11,763 nucleotides of DNA, from the NCBI GenBank assembly GCA_949299435.1, contig CASGAK010000004.1:1-11763 (forward strand). The letters are read 5' to 3'. This document shows, piece by piece, positions 1 to 6,888 of the stretch; position 1 is the first letter of the stretch; each line of letters begins with the position of its first letter. Origin of the DNA: an uncultured bacterium (GTDB lineage: Bacteria > Cyanobacteriota > Vampirovibrionia > Gastranaerophilales > Gastranaerophilaceae). Both the position numbers and the translations under genes were made by a program. The notes beneath the pieces were generated by a model, which saw only the letters and a list, made by a program, of their open reading frames with translations, did not search any database and was not told the DNA's origin.

Positions 1-1
1 A

Positions 2-919
2 TTTTGGTCCCAAGCGAGTCAGTTAATTCAAAAACAAAAAGAGGAACAAAATCGCAAAACTGAAGAAAAAATGGAAGAATTGAAGGCGTTTATTGCTCGA
101 TTTAGTGCAAATGCTTCTAAGGCAAAACAAGCAACATCAAGAAAAAATATGCTTGATAAACTCTCTTTAGAGGAAATAAAACCTTCTTCAAGGCAGTATC
201 CGAGAATTAGATTTACTTTTACAAAACCTCCCGGACGTGATGTTTTGACTGTCAAAAATTTGAATAAATCAATTGATGGTGAACAGTTGATTAAAAGTTT
301 GTCATTTGAATTGTATCAGGGAGAAAAAGTTGCATTTATTGCAAAAGATCCATTAATTACAACAACACTGTTTGAAATTTTAAATGGGAAAGTTTCTCCT
401 GATTCAGGGGAATACAAATGGGGTGTTACTGCAACTTGCTCATATTTTCCACTGGATAACAATTATTTCTTTGAAAATGATTTGACAATTATGCAGTGGC
501 TTGCACAATATTCACTTGACCAGCATGTAAATTATTTGAGAGGATATCTCGGTAGAATGCTATTCACAGGAGAAGATGCTGATAAAAAAGTAAAAGTTTT
601 ATCAGGCGGAGAAAAAGTCAGATGCCTTTTTGCAAAAATGATGATAGAGGCTTCAAATGTAATGATTTTTGATGAGCCGACCAACCATTTGGATTTGGAA
701 GCTATCACAGCTTTGAATAATGCATTGATTGATTATCCTGGAACTGTACTTTTTACCTCTCAAGATTATCGCTTAATTCAAACTGTTGCTGATAGAATTA
801 TTGAAGTATCACCTTACGGTTACATCAATATGAGAAATAAATATGATGAATATTTAGCAAATCCGACAGTTATCAAAAAACGTGAAGAATTGTATAAAAA
901 TTTTGCGGTGAAAAAATAA
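2..919 (+). CDS. ABC-F family ATPase, YbiT-like (5'-truncated; degenerate second ATPase domain)
   Basis: This is the C-terminal half of a duplicated ABC-F protein, a soluble ribosome-associated ATPase family. The reading frame is open to the window edge, so the start lies upstream. The visible part begins in the charged inter-domain linker (a Trp-Ser-Gln segment, then a Lys/Glu-rich helix and an 'ARFSANASKAKQA' stretch, positions 2-160). The second nucleotide-binding domain follows. It keeps the ABC signature LSGGE (about 599-613) and a Walker B/D-loop with DEPTNHLD (about 671-694), and the 'FENDLTI' and 'LGRMLF' segments resemble YbiT. Two catalytic elements are lost: the Walker A region (341-367) reads AKDPLITTT, with no P-loop Gly-Lys-Thr, and the H-loop His is Gln (761-763). 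There is no frameshift, so this looks like a maintained degenerate ATPase site rather than a pseudogene. ABC-F membership is sure; the exact subfamily is likely. Confidence 0.9.
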   Translation, partial: FWSQASQLIQKQKEEQNRKTEEKMEELKAFIARFSANASKAKQATSRKNMLDKLSLEEIKPSSRQYPRIRFTFTKPPGRDVLTVKNLNKSIDGEQLIKSLSFELYQGEKVAFIAKDPLITTTLFEILNGKVSPDSGEYKWGVTATCSYFPLDNNYFFENDLTIMQWLAQYSLDQHVNYLRGYLGRMLFTGEDADKKVKVLSGGEKVRCLFAKMMIEASNVMIFDEPTNHLDLEAITALNNALIDYPGTVLFTSQDYRLIQTVADRIIEVSPYGYINMRNKYDEYLANPTVIKKREELYKNFAVKK

Positions 920-921
920 TA

Positions 922-950
922 TTGACAAAATAATAAAGCATAATTATTAT
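922..950 (+). promoter_or_regulatory. Sigma70-type promoter for the secreted repeat protein gene
   Basis: A perfect -35 TTGACA (922-927) is followed by a 17-nt spacer and a -10 TATTAT (945-950, 5 of 6 to consensus). The predicted transcription start, 6-8 nt after the -10, falls at about 957-958. That is on or next to the ATG at 958, so the transcript should have no leader. Confidence 0.7.
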
Positions 951-957
951 ACTTTGT

Positions 958-1488
958 ATGAGATTTTTATTAATTTTATTTATTTTTACAGCTTTAATTT
1001 TACCAGCACAAGCGGAGATGCTTTTAACAGGAGAAGTTGAATATACAACTGATTCTGCACGTTCTGAATTAATAAACTCAAGACCACAAAAGCCTGATGA
1101 AAAATTTGTTTCAATATATCTAAAAGATGAAAATTATAACGAAAATATCTCCGCACTTTTGAAGGGTTCTGTTGAATTAAAAGACAGAACGCTTGCTATG
1201 TTTTCTGATAATTCTTATGCTGTAATGTATCATAACGATAAATTGCATGTATTTTACTATGCCCCAAATGGCGATTTAACTCATTATGAAATTAAGGACG
1301 GCATTGAATACCCTTACAAATCTTATAAGTATGATGTGGAAGGGAAATTAGTCAATATGGGATTAAGAGTTTCAAAAGCTGAAACTTATATTTTTGCACC
1401 AAACGGCAAATTAATTGCCCATTGGGTCAAAGAAAACGGCTATGATGAAAATGGTCAAGTGATTATGACAAGAAAGTATTTGGAATAA
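958..1488 (+). CDS. Secreted protein with YD/MORN-like repeats
   Basis: This is a 176-residue protein of unknown function, probably periplasmic or outer-surface. Residues 1-19 form a clear Sec signal peptide: a basic residue at position 2, a hydrophobic core, and a probable AQA cleavage site before Glu20. The C-terminal half holds about four short repeats built around Tyr-x-x-(Asn/Glu)-Gly-x-(Leu/Val), at about 100-115, 123-140, 144-160 and 162-176. They resemble the YD/YwqK-type antiparallel beta repeats found in wall-associated and toxin-immunity proteins. The signal peptide fixes the start at 958, because the only upstream in-frame codons before a TAA at 934 are not start codons. No Shine-Dalgarno site precedes it, and the promoter ends 7 nt before the ATG. 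It lies 38 bp after the ABC-F gene but has its own promoter. The repeat assignment is by eye; the molecular role is unknown. Confidence 0.8.
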   Translation: MRFLLILFIFTALILPAQAEMLLTGEVEYTTDSARSELINSRPQKPDEKFVSIYLKDENYNENISALLKGSVELKDRTLAMFSDNSYAVMYHNDKLHVFYYAPNGDLTHYEIKDGIEYPYKSYKYDVEGKLVNMGLRVSKAETYIFAPNGKLIAHWVKENGYDENGQVIMTRKYLE

Positions 1489-1573
1489 TTATTAAAAAAT
1501 ATTAAATAAACCCTTGAAAAATTTACCAATTTTTTACAAAATATATATGCCCCAAAATTAAAGGAAGTTCGTT

Positions 1574-2332
1574 ATGCCTTTTAGAATTAATAATGCAAGA
1601 TTAGTACAAAGTAAAAAATTTATAAAAAAATATTTACCCCAAAAAGTTGTGAAAGAAAAAGTGAAAGAAACGACTTTGAAAAAAATTATTCCGACAACAA
1701 TGATTTTTGCTGAATCTTTTGGAGCTTTTTCCGGACATTCACAAAACTTGAATAAAGCTCTTTTGGCTTCAAATGATATTTTTCAATCAAAAAATGTAAC
1801 TAATTTTATGCCATTTATGCAAAAAACTAAAAATGAAAATATATTTCCGCCTTTTGGCTCATTTGATTTTCTCCCCAAAAATAAATTCAAAAAAAATTCT
1901 GAATGTCTGAGAGAATCTTATAATGGTACAGCAGAACAACTTGATTATTTTATTGAAAATTTAATACCAAAGAAAAACGGTAAAAAAGATTATAATCCTT
2001 TTTACAAAAAAGCTGATACTTTTATAAAAATAGGAGAAAAATATAACGTAAATCCTACAGTGCTAATTGCTATTGCAATGCAAGAATCCGGCAGAGGAAC
2101 ATCTTTTGCTGCTTTGAAAAAAAATAATATCGGTGGAATTATGCTTAGCAAAGGTCACGCTAAATTCCAAAATGTTGATGATTGTATTGAAAAAATGGCA
2201 CAAATCATAAACGAAAGATTAAGCGATAATTATAACAGTATTGAAAAAATAGGAAAATCAGGAAAATATTGTGAAAAATCAGTTGCTGATTTATGGATTA
2301 AAAATGTTATGTTTTACCTCAATAAAATGTAA
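1574..2332 (+). CDS. Glucosaminidase-like peptidoglycan hydrolase (LytG/FlgJ-type fold)
   Basis: The C-terminal part (about residues 145-252) looks like an endo-beta-N-acetylglucosaminidase domain that cleaves glycan strands of peptidoglycan. Its features are a 'NPTVLIAIAMQESGRGTS' helix with the presumed catalytic acid Glu171, then Asn-Asn-Ile-Gly-Gly (184-188), a 'FQNVDDCIEKMAQII' segment (198-212), and the ending 'IGKSGKYC...W' with a final helix, as in the LytG family. The first 140 residues are basic and Asn/Lys-rich, with only a weak hydrophobic patch (about 38-53), so no standard signal peptide is visible and the export route is unclear. The start at 1574 is supported by AAGGAAG (1561-1567), 6 nt upstream. 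The gene is convergent with the next one: the two stop codons are one base apart and no terminator lies between them. Function in wall remodelling or lysis is inferred from the domain. Confidence 0.75.
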   Translation: MPFRINNARLVQSKKFIKKYLPQKVVKEKVKETTLKKIIPTTMIFAESFGAFSGHSQNLNKALLASNDIFQSKNVTNFMPFMQKTKNENIFPPFGSFDFLPKNKFKKNSECLRESYNGTAEQLDYFIENLIPKKNGKKDYNPFYKKADTFIKIGEKYNVNPTVLIAIAMQESGRGTSFAALKKNNIGGIMLSKGHAKFQNVDDCIEKMAQIINERLSDNYNSIEKIGKSGKYCEKSVADLWIKNVMFYLNKM

Positions 2333-2333
2333 T

Positions 2334-3701
2334 TTAGAAAAATTTATTTTCTCTGTTATTACGACCGCCTGTATTGAACAGATTTAATTTTTGAGATATT
2401 TTTTGCAAATTTTCTATACTGTTTCCATTAGGATTGTCATAGCCTTGGTAATAATTTTCAATTGATTTTAAAAGTCCGTTAGAGTTTTCGACTAAATATT
2501 TTATTTCTTTATATGGGTTTTCCACTCGCTCTGCAAAATATAAAGGATTTGCTAATGATATAGTAATATTCGGCTCATTTTTTAACGCTTCTATAACTTC
2601 TTCAAAAGTGTTTTCACTAGCAGCTACAATTTTATCGTTTTCAATATGGGGTGAATATTTTCTGAATATATTATTTAATTCTTGGTTTTCACTTATGTCA
2701 TAGGGAATTTTTCCATATTGATGAAGTTGCCCTAAAGAAGCTCCTTTATTATGCTCCATAATTGATTTGTACAAAGTATTTGTATCTTGATTTGTTCTTT
2801 CTGCCAAGATATTAACAGCTTGTTTTGTTTGTAAGTAATGATTTACACGCCAATGTATGTTCATCATATTCCCAAATTTTTCATAATCATAAAATTCATT
2901 AAATTCATTAAAAGAAAATTTTATTGATGAAAATTTTTCAGAAGCTTCATTTATCAAATCATTTATCATTTTTGTTCTTTTAGTTTTCATATTATTGATA
3001 AATTTATTCAAGTTATCAGAAAAAGGATTTATACCATAAACTAATAACTCAGAAACTTCACATGGGTTATTCGATTTTGGCGATTTATGAGCAAAACTTA
3101 TCTCAACAGCAGGTACAAAATTAAGATTTTTATACATTTCAGGATTAGATGCTATAACTTCTAATGCTTCTTTTGTACTTTCGAGTGTACTTTGATCTGT
3201 GAATGAAAAAATGAATTTTTGTTTTGTTTTTTTGTATAAAATATCTGCATATTCAGCAGCATCTTCAAGAATATTTTTTACATAACCCTTACCGTCAGTA
3301 TAATTTGAGCGACTGCGTAAATCAATTTTGAAAATTCCATTATTAATATTTTGAGAAGTTGCTATATAATTTTCATTTTTAAACTTTGGCAAAAATCTTA
3401 AAAGTTCCTCTCCGTTAATCACACTTGAAAAATCCTGCGGTTTTACTTTTGTATTTATTGCAGTTTGCAAAGAATTTGCAAGAGTCTTGGAATACTTTGA
3501 AACATTAAGGTTTTTTGTAATATAAACAATTCCTAAACCTGCAGCTATTACACTTGCACTGTATGCAGCAGTTTTTTTATAATCAAAATTACGTTCATAT
3601 TCATATTGATATTCCGGATTATCATTATTTACTCTGTTAAAAAATCTGTTTTGAAAATAAATGTTACTGTTGCTATTAATTTTTGATACAGAAACTCTCA
3701 T
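2334..3701 (-). CDS. Membrane-anchored PHP-domain protein lacking catalytic histidines (predicted pseudoenzyme)
   Basis: This large protein matches the PHP phosphoesterase layout of the TrpH/YciV type in order. Numbering is from the ATG at 3701. The motifs are 'DLRSRSNYTDG' (127-137) where active members have D-L-H-x-H...SDG; 'FSFTDQSTL' (about 165-173) where TDH is usual; 'VPAVEIS' (197-203); 'ISLANP' (about 381-386) where AHP is usual; 'SIENYY' (413-418); and 'TGGRNNR' (444-450) where GGSDxH is usual. The family's metal-ligand His residues are thus Arg129, Arg131, Gln170, Asn385 and Arg450, while the acidic residues Asp136, Glu200 and Glu415 remain. Residues about 45-62 are a hydrophobic, probably membrane-spanning segment after a short Asn-rich N-terminus containing 'NIYFQN'. 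A GTG at 3707 is also in frame, but GGGTG is better spaced for the ATG at 3701. The PHP assignment is by motif reading; loss of catalysis is inferred. Confidence 0.7.
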   Translation of the reverse strand: MRVSVSKINSNSNIYFQNRFFNRVNNDNPEYQYEYERNFDYKKTAAYSASVIAAGLGIVYITKNLNVSKYSKTLANSLQTAINTKVKPQDFSSVINGEELLRFLPKFKNENYIATSQNINNGIFKIDLRSRSNYTDGKGYVKNILEDAAEYADILYKKTKQKFIFSFTDQSTLESTKEALEVIASNPEMYKNLNFVPAVEISFAHKSPKSNNPCEVSELLVYGINPFSDNLNKFINNMKTKRTKMINDLINEASEKFSSIKFSFNEFNEFYDYEKFGNMMNIHWRVNHYLQTKQAVNILAERTNQDTNTLYKSIMEHNKGASLGQLHQYGKIPYDISENQELNNIFRKYSPHIENDKIVAASENTFEEVIEALKNEPNITISLANPLYFAERVENPYKEIKYLVENSNGLLKSIENYYQGYDNPNGNSIENLQKISQKLNLFNTGGRNNRENKFF

Positions 3702-3707
3702 AAACAC

Positions 3708-4069
3708 CCTGTTTTTTTTTAATTAAATAATACACACAATATTTTTGCTATTCCCTGCTTAGATAAATAAATTAATTTGCAAAATTTGAAAACGATATTT
3801 AACAATTATTATACATAAAATTTGAAAAAATAAAAATAGTTAACATAAATTCATGAAAAAAATTTTAACATTTAAAATATATTCAGAACAAGTATTTGTG
3901 GCATAAAATTTAAAAAAAATTTCATTAAAATTATTAATTTTTTTAAATTTTTTTTCAATTAAAAATTTTAATGATAAATTAATAAAGTAAGTCCAAAAAA
4001 AATAAAAAACCATTAGATAGATGATGTTAGAAAAAAAAAATTAATTTATATTGAAAATACTTACTTAAC
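3708..4069. other. AT-rich non-coding gap between divergent genes
   Basis: No gene is visible in this stretch, which is dominated by A and T runs and must hold the promoters of the two flanking divergent genes. On the minus strand an exact TATAAT (complement of 3808-3813) could be the -10 box for the PHP-like gene, but its -35 is poor. An 11-base inverted repeat (3922-3932 TCATTAAAATT with 3964-3974) encloses overlapping A/T palindromes. A 12-base direct repeat AAAATTTGAAAA occurs at 3781 and 3817. All of these signals are weak against such a biased base composition. Confidence 0.5.
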
Positions 4070-4076
4070 AAGGAGG
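4070..4076 (+). promoter_or_regulatory. Strong Shine-Dalgarno site AAGGAGG
   Basis: This is a full AAGGAGG, 7 nt before the ATG at 4084 and the most complete Shine-Dalgarno match in the window. It fixes the start of the repeat protein and suggests efficient translation. Confidence 0.85.
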
Positions 4077-4083
4077 CTTATAA

Positions 4084-4632
4084 ATGAAAAGAGATTACGA
4101 ACAAATTTTAAGCAGCTATAACGGTGGAGATTTAGATCTTTCAGGCTGCACTATTAAACACTTAGAACTTGGAAACATTGAAGGTAGTCTTAACCTTTCA
4201 AAATGTGTAATTGACAAACTAACTATCGGCTGGGTAAGCAATGAATTAAACTTGGCCGGTGCTGAAATTAAAAACTTTGCTACACCGATTGATGCTGATC
4301 GCGTTAACATGGCAGGCACAAAAATTAAAAAATTACCTGAACATATTTACACAGGTTGGTTAAATATGGAAAAATCATCTGTTGAAAAATTAAATACTGA
4401 TATCAGAACAAATGTATTTAATATTTCAGGAACAAAAATCGAACAATTGCCAAAAAATTTCAGAGTACATACTTTAATTGTTGATTCAAAAGTTGCTAAA
4501 AACTTATCATTAACAACTCTAAATCAATGCGAAGAATTGGTAATTGACGGCCGCAGATATTTTGAACAAAACGAATCAGGATACAATTTCTGCAGCATGA
4601 ATTCTGAAGTTAGTGAATGTGCTTGCGTATAA
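4084..4632 (+). CDS. Solenoid protein of seven exact 19-residue leucine-rich-like repeats
   Basis: This 182-residue protein of unknown function is almost wholly a tandem repeat. The pattern (Leu/Val/Phe)-Asn/Asp-(Leu/Met/Ile)-(Ser/Ala)-Gly-x-x-Ile-x-x-Leu begins at residues 17, 36, 55, 74, 93, 112 and 131, so the period is exactly 19 with no insertion. Some units carry a Leu-Pro (84-85, 122-123), recalling the LPX leucine-rich repeats of bacterial LRR proteins, and the shape should be a short solenoid used for binding. Cys22 and Cys41 sit at the same place in units 1 and 2, and the C-terminus has three more Cys (170, 179, 181). There is no signal peptide or membrane segment, so it is probably cytoplasmic. 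It is a stand-alone gene with a strong ribosome binding site and its own terminator, suggesting good expression. The repeat is certain; the role and partner are unknown. Confidence 0.85.
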   Translation: MKRDYEQILSSYNGGDLDLSGCTIKHLELGNIEGSLNLSKCVIDKLTIGWVSNELNLAGAEIKNFATPIDADRVNMAGTKIKKLPEHIYTGWLNMEKSSVEKLNTDIRTNVFNISGTKIEQLPKNFRVHTLIVDSKVAKNLSLTTLNQCEELVIDGRRYFEQNESGYNFCSMNSEVSECACV

Positions 4633-4652
4633 TTTAAAAATAAATGAATTCG

Positions 4653-4689
4653 AAAAAAAAGGTTTTGTGGATTTCACAAAACCTTTTTT
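4653..4689. terminator. Bidirectional rho-independent terminator
   Basis: A 9-bp stem, GGTTTTGTG (4661-4669) with CACAAAACC (4675-4683), closes a 5-nt loop. It is flanked by eight A (4653-4660) and six T (4684-4689), so it reads as a hairpin plus U-tract on both strands. It ends the repeat-protein gene from the left and the nitroreductase operon from the right. Confidence 0.9.
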
Positions 4690-4702
4690 AGTCTATGGAA
4701 AT

Positions 4703-5569
4703 TTATTTTATAAAATTCCAAAAATATCTTTTTGTTTTTTCTAAAATATCAGAACTTTTAATTTCTTTTTTTACTGAAATCATTTGATATTTTTCAGGCT
4801 GGGTAGCTCTTTTGTAATCTACATCTGGCATGCCAAAAAGCATAGCATAACCTAATTTATAATTTTCAGGAATTTCAAGAGTTTCACACAATTCAGGGAA
4901 CATTCTTATCACAGCACCAGCAATTCCACACCAACAAGTACCTATACCAAGACTTTTTGCATAAAGTTCAAAATAAGAAAGTGCAATTACAGGGTCAATA
5001 TCACCACAAGGCGAATCAATAGGTGCAGATACAACAACCATGTGCGGAGCACCTCTGAATATTATATCCTCTCCCCGTAAAAATGCTTTTTTATATCGTT
5101 CAAATTTACCTGCCAGATGTTTTAAAACAGGATTTTTTAGTGCCTCCAGCATTTTTCCGTTTGTATAATTTCTAAACTCGTTCATTACCTCAACATCATC
5201 AATAAACGAAAAAACAAGTCTATGATTATTTACCCCTGTAGGTACCCAATTTAGCATATCTTTTAGTTTAAGCATCAAATCTTTATCTATATTTTCATTT
5301 TTATAATGTCTTATACTTCTTCTGTTTTTTATCAAATTTAACATTTGCTCTGCCTTGGGAATGTTATCGGGAATTACGGATTCTTCAGGCCTTTTCCCGC
5401 ATATTGACAGTGCACCTGTAGGACAAATTGCTAAACAATGCTGACATTTTATACATTTACTCTCATCGAGTTCGGGGATTCTATTTTGATTAAATTTTAG
5501 AGCCTTACCCATGCAATCGCTGATACATTTTCCGCAATGAATACATTTTTCATCTACATTAAATTCCAT
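4703..5569 (-). CDS. Ferredoxin-nitroreductase fusion (2x[4Fe-4S] plus FMN nitroreductase domain)
   Basis: This is a predicted cytoplasmic flavoprotein that passes electrons from iron-sulfur clusters to FMN. The N-terminus has two [4Fe-4S] motifs, CxxCxxxC with Cys9, 12, 15, 19 and Cys39, 42, 45, 49-Pro. The remainder (about 75-288) is a nitroreductase fold: the FMN phosphate-binding 'NRRSIRHY' (82-89), 'PTGVNNHR' (110-117), 'APHMVVVSAP' (174-183), the Gly-rich 'GIGTCWCGIAGAV' (208-220), and 'GMPDVDYKR' (246-254). Its length of 288 residues suits the ferredoxin-fused nitroreductases common in anaerobes. The start is supported by AAGGAG (5575-5580) about 5 nt upstream. It is the second gene of an operon with the porin, 23 bp after that stop, and ends at the bidirectional terminator. 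Its natural substrate cannot be told from sequence; nitro compounds, quinones or another oxidised metabolite are all possible. Confidence 0.93.
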   Translation of the reverse strand: MEFNVDEKCIHCGKCISDCMGKALKFNQNRIPELDESKCIKCQHCLAICPTGALSICGKRPEESVIPDNIPKAEQMLNLIKNRRSIRHYKNENIDKDLMLKLKDMLNWVPTGVNNHRLVFSFIDDVEVMNEFRNYTNGKMLEALKNPVLKHLAGKFERYKKAFLRGEDIIFRGAPHMVVVSAPIDSPCGDIDPVIALSYFELYAKSLGIGTCWCGIAGAVIRMFPELCETLEIPENYKLGYAMLFGMPDVDYKRATQPEKYQMISVKKEIKSSDILEKTKRYFWNFIK

Positions 5570-5592
5570 ATTATCTCCTTATATAAAAATGA

Positions 5593-6798
5593 TTAAATCA
5601 AAAACTGTGTTCCTACTAAAATTCTATGTGAATTAGGACCAATATCATTTTGACAGAAAATATAATTTAAAATCAACCTGACTGCCTGACCTTTTATAAA
5701 ATAGTTTATACCCGTAGTGTATTCTCTTTTTTTATTATGAGCTATATCGGTATTTGGATTAAACTCATCATAGCGGAATAAGACTTGTAATTTTTGGGTA
5801 ATTTTATAAGCGACAGTAGAATAAAAACCTGTAGCTTTGTTAGGGTTAAATCCTGTAGCTCCGTTAGATCCGTTTGATTGTGCCCACTCAAAACGAGTAG
5901 AAAACCTTTTATACTCATATCCTACGAAGGCTCCTGTGACAAAAAAGTCAGAATCTCTTTTACCTGCAGAAATACCTCCACCGGTTACAAGTTTTCCGTA
6001 TTTTCCCCCTGTTTTTGCGAGCGGTTTAAAATTTATCCAACCATCAAATTCCACACCTGGGAAAAATGATGAAAAATATGTATCAGAACTAAGTATTCCC
6101 AAATCGTAATCTACAAAATCATAATTACCCACAACACGCAGTCCTGTTTTTCTGACTGTGCCGAAGTTTCTTGAAATCTGAGAGCGGTTAATAAACGGTA
6201 ATGTATAGGGACTTTGTGCTCCTTCCATACCTATTGCAGGACGTGTATTACCTAGAATTACTCTGTGATGAGGTATTCTATTTGTCGCGATGTAAGCATC
6301 TAAAATAAAATTTTGCATAAAAGGTCTTTGATTTTGCGGGGTGGGATTTAACATAATTCGAAAATCTTCTTGACCGCTTTTCAAAACACCGTCTAAATTT
6401 ACATTGATTAAACCTATTTTATAAAATAAATCGTTATCCTCACCTTCATTAAAATCATATCTGCCATGATTTTGTACAGCAAGCCAAGGGTGAAAACTTT
6501 TCAAAGGACCTTTTTCAAAGTGCATTGTAGTCAATTCATTAAACAAAGGAATTGCAACATCTGTTCTTTCAATTTCCAAATTGTACAATTCTTGAAGTTT
6601 TTCAGCCAATGTTTTTTCTTGCTTTATTTCTATTTTAATTGTCGAATCTTCTTCTACTTGATCAAGTGTATTTATTCTGGTTTCTAAAAAAATTTCTTCT
6701 TCTGCGTCTTGAACATTTTCTTTTACTTCTTCTTCCTGAACTTCTCCAAAGCAAGGAATCCCTAAAAATAATATCAGTAATACAATAATTCTTTTCAC
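5593..6798 (-). CDS. Outer-membrane porin, phosphate-selective porin O/P-like
   Basis: The 401-residue product starts with a Sec signal peptide (1-18, cleaved after Cys-Phe-Gly). An acidic, Glu-rich segment that may be helical follows (about 19-75), then a long beta-rich region with alternating hydrophobic and aromatic residues. The final strands, 'LQVLFRYDEFNP' and 'YTTGINYFIKGQAVRLILNY', and the C-terminal 'ILVGTQFLI', are typical of the Porin_O_P (OprP/OprO) type barrel. No SLH domain is visible, unlike cyanobacterial porins. The start is GTG at 6798, needed for a complete signal peptide; its ribosome binding site is poor. It is the first gene of an operon with the nitroreductase. The barrel family is likely; phosphate specificity is not shown. 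The Cys in the leader is preceded by Pro, so a lipoprotein is unlikely. Confidence 0.85.
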   Translation of the reverse strand: MKRIIVLLILFLGIPCFGEVQEEEVKENVQDAEEEIFLETRINTLDQVEEDSTIKIEIKQEKTLAEKLQELYNLEIERTDVAIPLFNELTTMHFEKGPLKSFHPWLAVQNHGRYDFNEGEDNDLFYKIGLINVNLDGVLKSGQEDFRIMLNPTPQNQRPFMQNFILDAYIATNRIPHHRVILGNTRPAIGMEGAQSPYTLPFINRSQISRNFGTVRKTGLRVVGNYDFVDYDLGILSSDTYFSSFFPGVEFDGWINFKPLAKTGGKYGKLVTGGGISAGKRDSDFFVTGAFVGYEYKRFSTRFEWAQSNGSNGATGFNPNKATGFYSTVAYKITQKLQVLFRYDEFNPNTDIAHNKKREYTTGINYFIKGQAVRLILNYIFCQNDIGPNSHRILVGTQFLI

Positions 6799-6847
6799 TT
6801 TTATAAATACTTTTCTTTTAATAACTTTATAAAAAAATATTACTATA

Positions 6848-6876
6848 AATATAGAAATAAAAAATCTCTATTGCAA
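6848..6876 (-). promoter_or_regulatory. Candidate promoter for porin-nitroreductase operon
   Basis: On the minus strand, TTGCAA (complement of 6871-6876, 4 of 6 to consensus) is followed by a 17-nt spacer and TATATT (complement of 6848-6853, 5 of 6). This gives a leader of about 43 nt before the GTG at 6798. The -35 lies in the loop of the hairpin described separately. Confidence 0.4.
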
Positions 6877-6888
6877 AGAGATTTTTTT
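6859..6888. terminator. Terminator-like hairpin between divergent genes
   Basis: An 11-bp A/T-rich stem (6859-6869 with 6877-6887) closes the loop ATTGCAA, and T residues run to 6888. It looks like a rho-independent terminator on either strand, yet both flanking genes point away from it, so it ends neither of them. It may block antisense readthrough, attenuate the 6917 gene, or present the TTGCAA loop to polymerase or a regulator. Confidence 0.6.

Noticed and set aside
1517..1534. AAAAATT-TACC-AATTTTT hairpin followed by T as a terminator for the secreted repeat gene
   Set aside because: The stem is only A-T pairs and the tail adds just one further T; such structures arise easily in this AT-rich DNA.
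2320..2345. Terminator between the convergent hydrolase and PHP-like genes
   Set aside because: The stop codons are one base apart and no stem with a T-tract is present at the junction.
3702..3707. GTG at 3705-3707 as start of the PHP-like protein
   Set aside because: The GGGTG ribosome-binding sequence overlaps this GTG, whereas the ATG at 3699-3701 lies just after it; only two residues differ.
3727..3817. DnaA-box-like TTATACATA (3809-3817) and TAATACACA upstream, hinting at an origin
   Set aside because: Each matches the consensus at only 7 of 9 positions, there is no cluster, and no dnaA or dnaN gene is near.
5837..6109. Open frames on the plus strand inside the porin gene
   Set aside because: They have no family signature or ribosome binding site and are explained by the minus-strand coding sequence.
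6745..6798. Porin as a lipoprotein because of a Cys near the end of its signal peptide
   Set aside because: The residue before the Cys is Pro, which does not fit a lipobox, and the beta-barrel nature points to ordinary signal cleavage.
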